Assembly: GCA_021777835.1 (NCBI GenBank)
Contig: JAJYDC010000023.1
Location: forward strand, 1 to 37,193
Direction of reading: 5' to 3'
Length of the DNA: 37,193 nt
From: Bacteroidota bacterium
GTDB lineage: Bacteria; Bacteroidota; Ignavibacteria; Ignavibacteriales; Ignavibacteriaceae
The notes under the pieces were generated by a model. The model saw only the letters and a program-made list of their open reading frames with translations. It made no database searches and had not been told where the DNA came from. A program made the translations under genes and the position numbers. This document shows positions 33,954 through 37,193 of this stretch, one piece after another (the stretch's first letter is position 1; each line of letters begins with the position of its first letter).

Positions 33954-35993
33954 TTATGGCACTCCTAGAAACCTTAGTCCATTAACTGTAATAAAGGCGA
34001 AGATGTATGCCATAGATGTATAAACGAATAATTGAAGCATTGGAATTTTCCAACTGCCTGTTTCTTTTTTGGAGACTGCAATAGTCGAAAGGCATTGCAG
34101 TGCAAAGACAAAGAATATTATAAGACCGAAAATAGTAGAAGTTGTAAATAGTTTTTTATTAGTACCTTCAATCTTAGCTTTGCGCATTGCATCTAGTATC
34201 GAACTTTGGAGGGATGCTTCGCTATCTGTTACCTTGAATATTAATGCAAGAGAGCTTACGAATACTTCACGAGCAGTAAAAGCGGATATAAGTGATACTC
34301 CAACTCTCCAATCCAATCCAAGAGGTTTCATAAGAGGTTGAATCCCTCTTCCTAAGTCTGCTGCATAAGAGGAAGTCAGCCTGTCGGCTTTCTGCAGTTG
34401 AATAATCTGACCCTGGTTTAATCCGTTAGTGTTAATCTTAGGATTACTGTTTGGGAAATATGTTAAGAACCATAGTACCATTGAAAAGCCGAGAATTATT
34501 GGCCCTGCTTTTCTGAAATATAATCTTGCACTATGATATGCGTTGTTTGCAACCACACTGAACTTTGGTTTCCGGTAAGCCGGAAGTTCAAGAATAAAAG
34601 AAGAGTTCTCATTTCCGCTGAATAATTTGCTTCTGAATCTATTTAGGAGTCCAGCGATTGTAATTGAGCTTGCGGTACTGAAGACATAGATAGCGGCAAG
34701 GACGATTCCTGCTACCCAGGATTTATCTCCAGGGAACAAGAATCCTATTAACAGGGCATATACCGGGAGTCTGGCACTACAGCTCATTAAGGGGATTATA
34801 AATATTGTAAGTAGTCTTTCTCTGCGGTTGGGAATAGTGCGTGCAGCTAGCATAGCGGGAATAGCGCAAGCGAATCCTGAAAGCATTGGAACGAATGAGC
34901 GTCCGTTTAATCCGATTTTAGATAGGGGTTTGTCGATTAACATTGCTCCTCTTGCGAGGTAACCTGTATCTTCTAATAATCCAAGTATCAGAAAAAGTAT
35001 AAGTATTTGCGGGACGAATACCAGCACCGAGCCTGTACCGGTAATTATACCGTTTGCTACGAAATCACCTATCCAGTTATTGCCTATCAATAAGAAGGCT
35101 TTATCTGCTGCTAATCCGAAAAGGTCTCCTATCAATTTCATTATAGGTGATGCAAGCCAGAATATAGAAGTAAAAATTCCTGCCATAATAAAAAAGAATA
35201 CAACCAGGCCCCATACTTTATGTAAGAGTATTTTATCAATCTTTAATGTAGTTGCATCGAGATTGTTATTCCTTATTCCGGTTGCGGGGTCATTTAATAC
35301 TACTAGGCGCTTATTAGCAGTTGCAAGATCGATATTCTTTTGATTTGGGAGACTAATTATTACTTTACTCTCGATCTTCTCAATCTCTTTAAATAGGTCT
35401 ATTAGACCTGAATTATTGAAGCTTTTTTCAAGGTATAGTGGCTTTTCGACGCCTTCAATTTGTATTTTCTGAATATTAAGTTCGGCTACTTTTAGAAGAT
35501 TTTCTACACCCTTACCTGTTCTGCCGTCTATTTTTACTACGTTACACTCGAGAAGGTTCTCAAGTTCATTTATATCGACGTCAAGACCTCGCTTATTAAG
35601 CATATCGGTCATAGTCAAAGCAATTAAGATTCTGAACTTTGCTTTCTTTAACTGTTGAACTAGCAAGAGATGACGTGATAACTGACTTGAGTCAACGGTA
35701 ATGATAACTAAGTCAGGAATCCCAAATTTCGGATGATTATAAATTGCATCTATAGATACCTTTTCATCAAGTGATTCGGGTATCATGCTTATAACACCGG
35801 GTGAGTCTAGGAGATAAGCTTCAAAGTTAAATTTCTTTAACATTTTTGAAACCGAATATTCAACAGTTGCGCCTGGATAATTAACGGTCTTAAAATTCTT
35901 TCCGCTTAAGTAATTAAATAATGTAGTCTTACCTGAATTAGGAGGTCCGATTAACGAGATAAAAGGAATCTTCTCTATAGTTTCTGTGATCAT
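33954..35993 (-). CDS. feoB: Ferrous iron transporter FeoB
   Basis: The ATG at 35993 overlaps the feoA stop in ATGA; a GTG at 36008 would add five residues. The 679-residue protein has an N-terminal G domain: G1 GPPNSGKTT (16-24), G3 DSPG (63-66) and TMTD (127-130) where NxxD is usual for G4. It is followed by a spacer helical region and a membrane part with two Gate domains, including the conserved Cys405 in MSCSARLPVYALLIG and the segments LLEDTGYLARGAMLID and FTAREVFVSSLALIF. It imports Fe2+ across the inner membrane under control of the G domain. Translationally coupled to feoA and followed by the Fur-like gene. Confidence 0.95.
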   Translation of the reverse strand: MITETIEKIPFISLIGPPNSGKTTLFNYLSGKNFKTVNYPGATVEYSVSKMLKKFNFEAYLLDSPGVISMIPESLDEKVSIDAIYNHPKFGIPDLVIITVDSSQLSRHLLLVQQLKKAKFRILIALTMTDMLNKRGLDVDINELENLLECNVVKIDGRTGKGVENLLKVAELNIQKIQIEGVEKPLYLEKSFNNSGLIDLFKEIEKIESKVIISLPNQKNIDLATANKRLVVLNDPATGIRNNNLDATTLKIDKILLHKVWGLVVFFFIMAGIFTSIFWLASPIMKLIGDLFGLAADKAFLLIGNNWIGDFVANGIITGTGSVLVFVPQILILFLILGLLEDTGYLARGAMLIDKPLSKIGLNGRSFVPMLSGFACAIPAMLAARTIPNRRERLLTIFIIPLMSCSARLPVYALLIGFLFPGDKSWVAGIVLAAIYVFSTASSITIAGLLNRFRSKLFSGNENSSFILELPAYRKPKFSVVANNAYHSARLYFRKAGPIILGFSMVLWFLTYFPNSNPKINTNGLNQGQIIQLQKADRLTSSYAADLGRGIQPLMKPLGLDWRVGVSLISAFTAREVFVSSLALIFKVTDSEASLQSSILDAMRKAKIEGTNKKLFTTSTIFGLIIFFVFALQCLSTIAVSKKETGSWKIPMLQLFVYTSMAYIFAFITVNGLRFLGVP

Positions 35994-36211
35994 AATACTT
36001 TGATACACTCCGCTTCATTTTTCCTAATGGCAATTAAGGTACCTCTAATTGCAAATGCTAGGGGGTCGCTAAATATTGAAGCACTAATCAGTTCAATTTC
36101 CTGTCCGGGAGTAAATCCAACTTCAAGAATTCGTCTTGCTGAAGGATGGGATTCATCAATATTAGTAATCCTTACTCGTTCTCCGTTTTTTAGATCTGCC
36201 GCTGTTTTCAT
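35990..36211 (-). CDS. feoA: Ferrous iron transport protein FeoA
   Basis: I take ATG 36211, giving 73 residues of regular FeoA length (MKTAADLKNGERVRITNIDE to AECIKVL); upstream extension in frame adds sequence unlike FeoA. It is a small SH3-like cytoplasmic protein: the pattern ARRILEVGFTPGQEIELIS and DPLAFAIRGTLIAIRKNEA is that of FeoA family members, which modulate FeoB. The TGA lies inside the feoB start (ATGA), a 4-base overlap. Confidence 0.93.
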   Translation of the reverse strand: MKTAADLKNGERVRITNIDESHPSARRILEVGFTPGQEIELISASIFSDPLAFAIRGTLIAIRKNEAECIKVL

Positions 36212-36806
36212 TCTAAACTGTAAATGGATTATTAGATAAATTATTTTGTATTTATTCATTGGTAAACTTGAGTTTGTTGGCTCAGAAACCAATAGCAATA
36301 ATGATTATTTTTAAAAGTACATATTATTAAGATTTAGTCTACATAAAGATAAGCATCATAGTAATAATTGTCAAATATTTATATTGAAGACCGTTGTTAT
36401 TTTTAACAAATGCAGTTAGATTCATTGGTATAAATGCACAAAAAATTGGATATAATTGTTCTAGTTTGGTCCTATTATGCTTATTATTGATTGTTTTGTA
36501 GGTCTTACACAGGCAGTAAGGCTTTTCAAGGAGTATTCAGGATTCGAATTTGATTAACTTTCACTATAGGCAGGTTCCGACAAGATAACTGAAGTCAACA
36601 ATGAGATGATAACACCCAGAAAAAAAGAACAAATGTTTTTGTTTCAGTTAAAATATTAAATTATAGAGCGTTATGCAACCTGCATTATAATTGTTGCGGG
36701 TTATAACAGGTACCTAATATTTAATTAGTCAACCCTTAAAAGCTATAAGGCATTAAAATAAAATAGATTAAATTGAAAAATGCTAAGTAATAATTGCAAG
36801 AATTAA
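36212..36806. other. Intergenic region between feoA and the transposase gene
   Basis: A+T-rich and without a convincing coding frame. It contains a Fur-box-like palindrome (listed) and should include the left end of the insertion sequence, whose border I cannot fix because the other end is outside the window. Confidence 0.5.
36297..36309 (-). promoter_or_regulatory. Possible Fur-box-like palindrome before feoA
   Basis: AATAAT-G-ATTATT is a perfect 6-1-6 palindrome 86 bases before the feoA ATG. Compared with the 7-1-7 Fur pattern TGATAAT-N-ATTATCA it agrees at 10 of 14 positions. In such A+T-rich DNA this is suggestive only. Confidence 0.35.
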
Positions 36807-36814
36807 TATATTTG
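36807..36814 (+). promoter_or_regulatory. TAnnTTTG-type -7 element before the transposase
   Basis: TATATTTG fits the Bacteroidota -7 hexamer TAnnTTTG exactly, 24 bases before the ATG at 36838. I do not see a matching -33 TTTG at the usual spacing. Confidence 0.3.
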
Positions 36815-36837
36815 CATAAAAAACCTTGCAAAATAAA

Positions 36838-37193
36838 ATGATAAAAAAGACAGAAAAGAAATCACAGACAAGTATGTTTTTTTCGTTAAAAGACACATTA
36901 GATCAGAAACATCCATTATTCATATTGACAGAAAAAATTGACTGGCATCAATTCGATGAGGCATTCAGCTGTCTTTACTGTTCGGATAATGGGCGCCCGG
37001 CACTGCCGATTCGGCTGATGGTAGGTCTGTTGATATTAAAACATCTGCGTAATATTTCAGATGAAAGTGTAGTTGAGCAATACTCGGAAAATGTTTACTA
37101 TCAATATCTGTGTGGACAGAGTGAATTTGTAGCCAAAGTACCATGTGAGGCAAGTGAGCTGGTTCATTTCCGAAATCGCATAGGCGAGCAAGG
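36838..37193 (+). CDS. IS5-type transposase, N-terminal part (cut by window edge)
   Basis: From ATG 36838 the frame is open through the last base, 118 codons. The product begins MIKKTEKKSQTSMFFSLKDT and contains RPALPIRLMVGLLILKHLRN, SDESVVEQYSENVYYQYLCG and PCEASELVHFRNRIGEQG, the N-terminal helical domain found in IS5-family DDE transposases. The catalytic DDE residues would lie beyond the window. Codons here are richer in CTG, CCG and CGG than in neighbouring genes, which fits an acquired element. A second Met at codon 13 is an alternative start. Confidence 0.85.
   Translation, partial: MIKKTEKKSQTSMFFSLKDTLDQKHPLFILTEKIDWHQFDEAFSCLYCSDNGRPALPIRLMVGLLILKHLRNISDESVVEQYSENVYYQYLCGQSEFVAKVPCEASELVHFRNRIGEQ

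Overview
The window is A+T-rich bacterial DNA that most resembles the Bacteroidota/Chlorobiota/Ignavibacteriota group, probably an Ignavibacteria-type organism. Pointers are the large secreted and outer-membrane proteins with Gln-rich signal-peptide ends, a CX4CH heme lipoprotein, some genes without a Shine-Dalgarno next to others with a good AGGAG, and a TAnnTTTG-type -7 hexamer near the right edge. The placement is by impression of the gene content only.

Layout, left to right. (1) 1-1599, minus: N-terminal 533 codons of a tricorn-like protease homologue, cut by the window edge. (2) 1953-2120: a 55-residue membrane peptide, followed by purine-rich heptamer repeats and a CsgG/FlgO-like plus beta-barrel protein (2321-3295). 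(3) 3391-7425: a chromate (CHR) transporter and a PMA-type P-type H+-ATPase, convergent, separated by repeat element A (4624-5001). (4) 7605-11597: a 1163-residue outer-membrane protein and a Nudix hydrolase, then repeat element B (11579-11951). (5) 12063-15263: a secreted BNR/VPS10-type propeller protein closed by a clear hairpin terminator. (6) 15390-15767: a stand-alone receiver protein. (7) 23223 down to 15976: a compact arginine operon, argC-argJ-argB-argD-argR-argG-argH, with an ARG-box-like site just before argC. (8) 23706-23778: tRNA-Ala(GGC) with its own terminator. (9) 23916-26775: heme lipoprotein, secreted aldose 1-epimerase, isochorismatase-like hydrolase. (10) 26892-32545: a TolC/MFP/RND tripartite efflux operon. 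(11) 36211 down to 32691: feoA-feoB-fur-like-MBL hydrolase. (12) 36838-edge: 5' part of an IS5-type transposase.

The arginine genes cover glutamate to ornithine by the acetyl-recycling route (ArgJ, ArgB, ArgC, ArgD) and citrulline to arginine (ArgG, ArgH). Ornithine carbamoyltransferase and carbamoyl-phosphate synthase must lie elsewhere. ArgR sits inside the operon it probably represses. FeoA/FeoB with a Fur-family protein form an iron(II)-uptake unit.

The most unusual feature is a dispersed repeat family. Elements A and B are about 375 bp each, in opposite orientation, and share a core of about 210 bp that holds two direct copies of a GTCCCGTTAGGGACGAAAT-type motif about 50 bp apart. Their ends are built of 7-bp tandem units, (GTGACRA)n and (GGAGTAR)n, arranged as inverted terminal repeats. 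Two further loci (2122-2274, 25712-25766) carry the heptamer arms only. The elements abut gene 3' ends and in two cases appear to supply the stop codon. They look like non-autonomous, MITE-like elements; no transposase for them is in the window.
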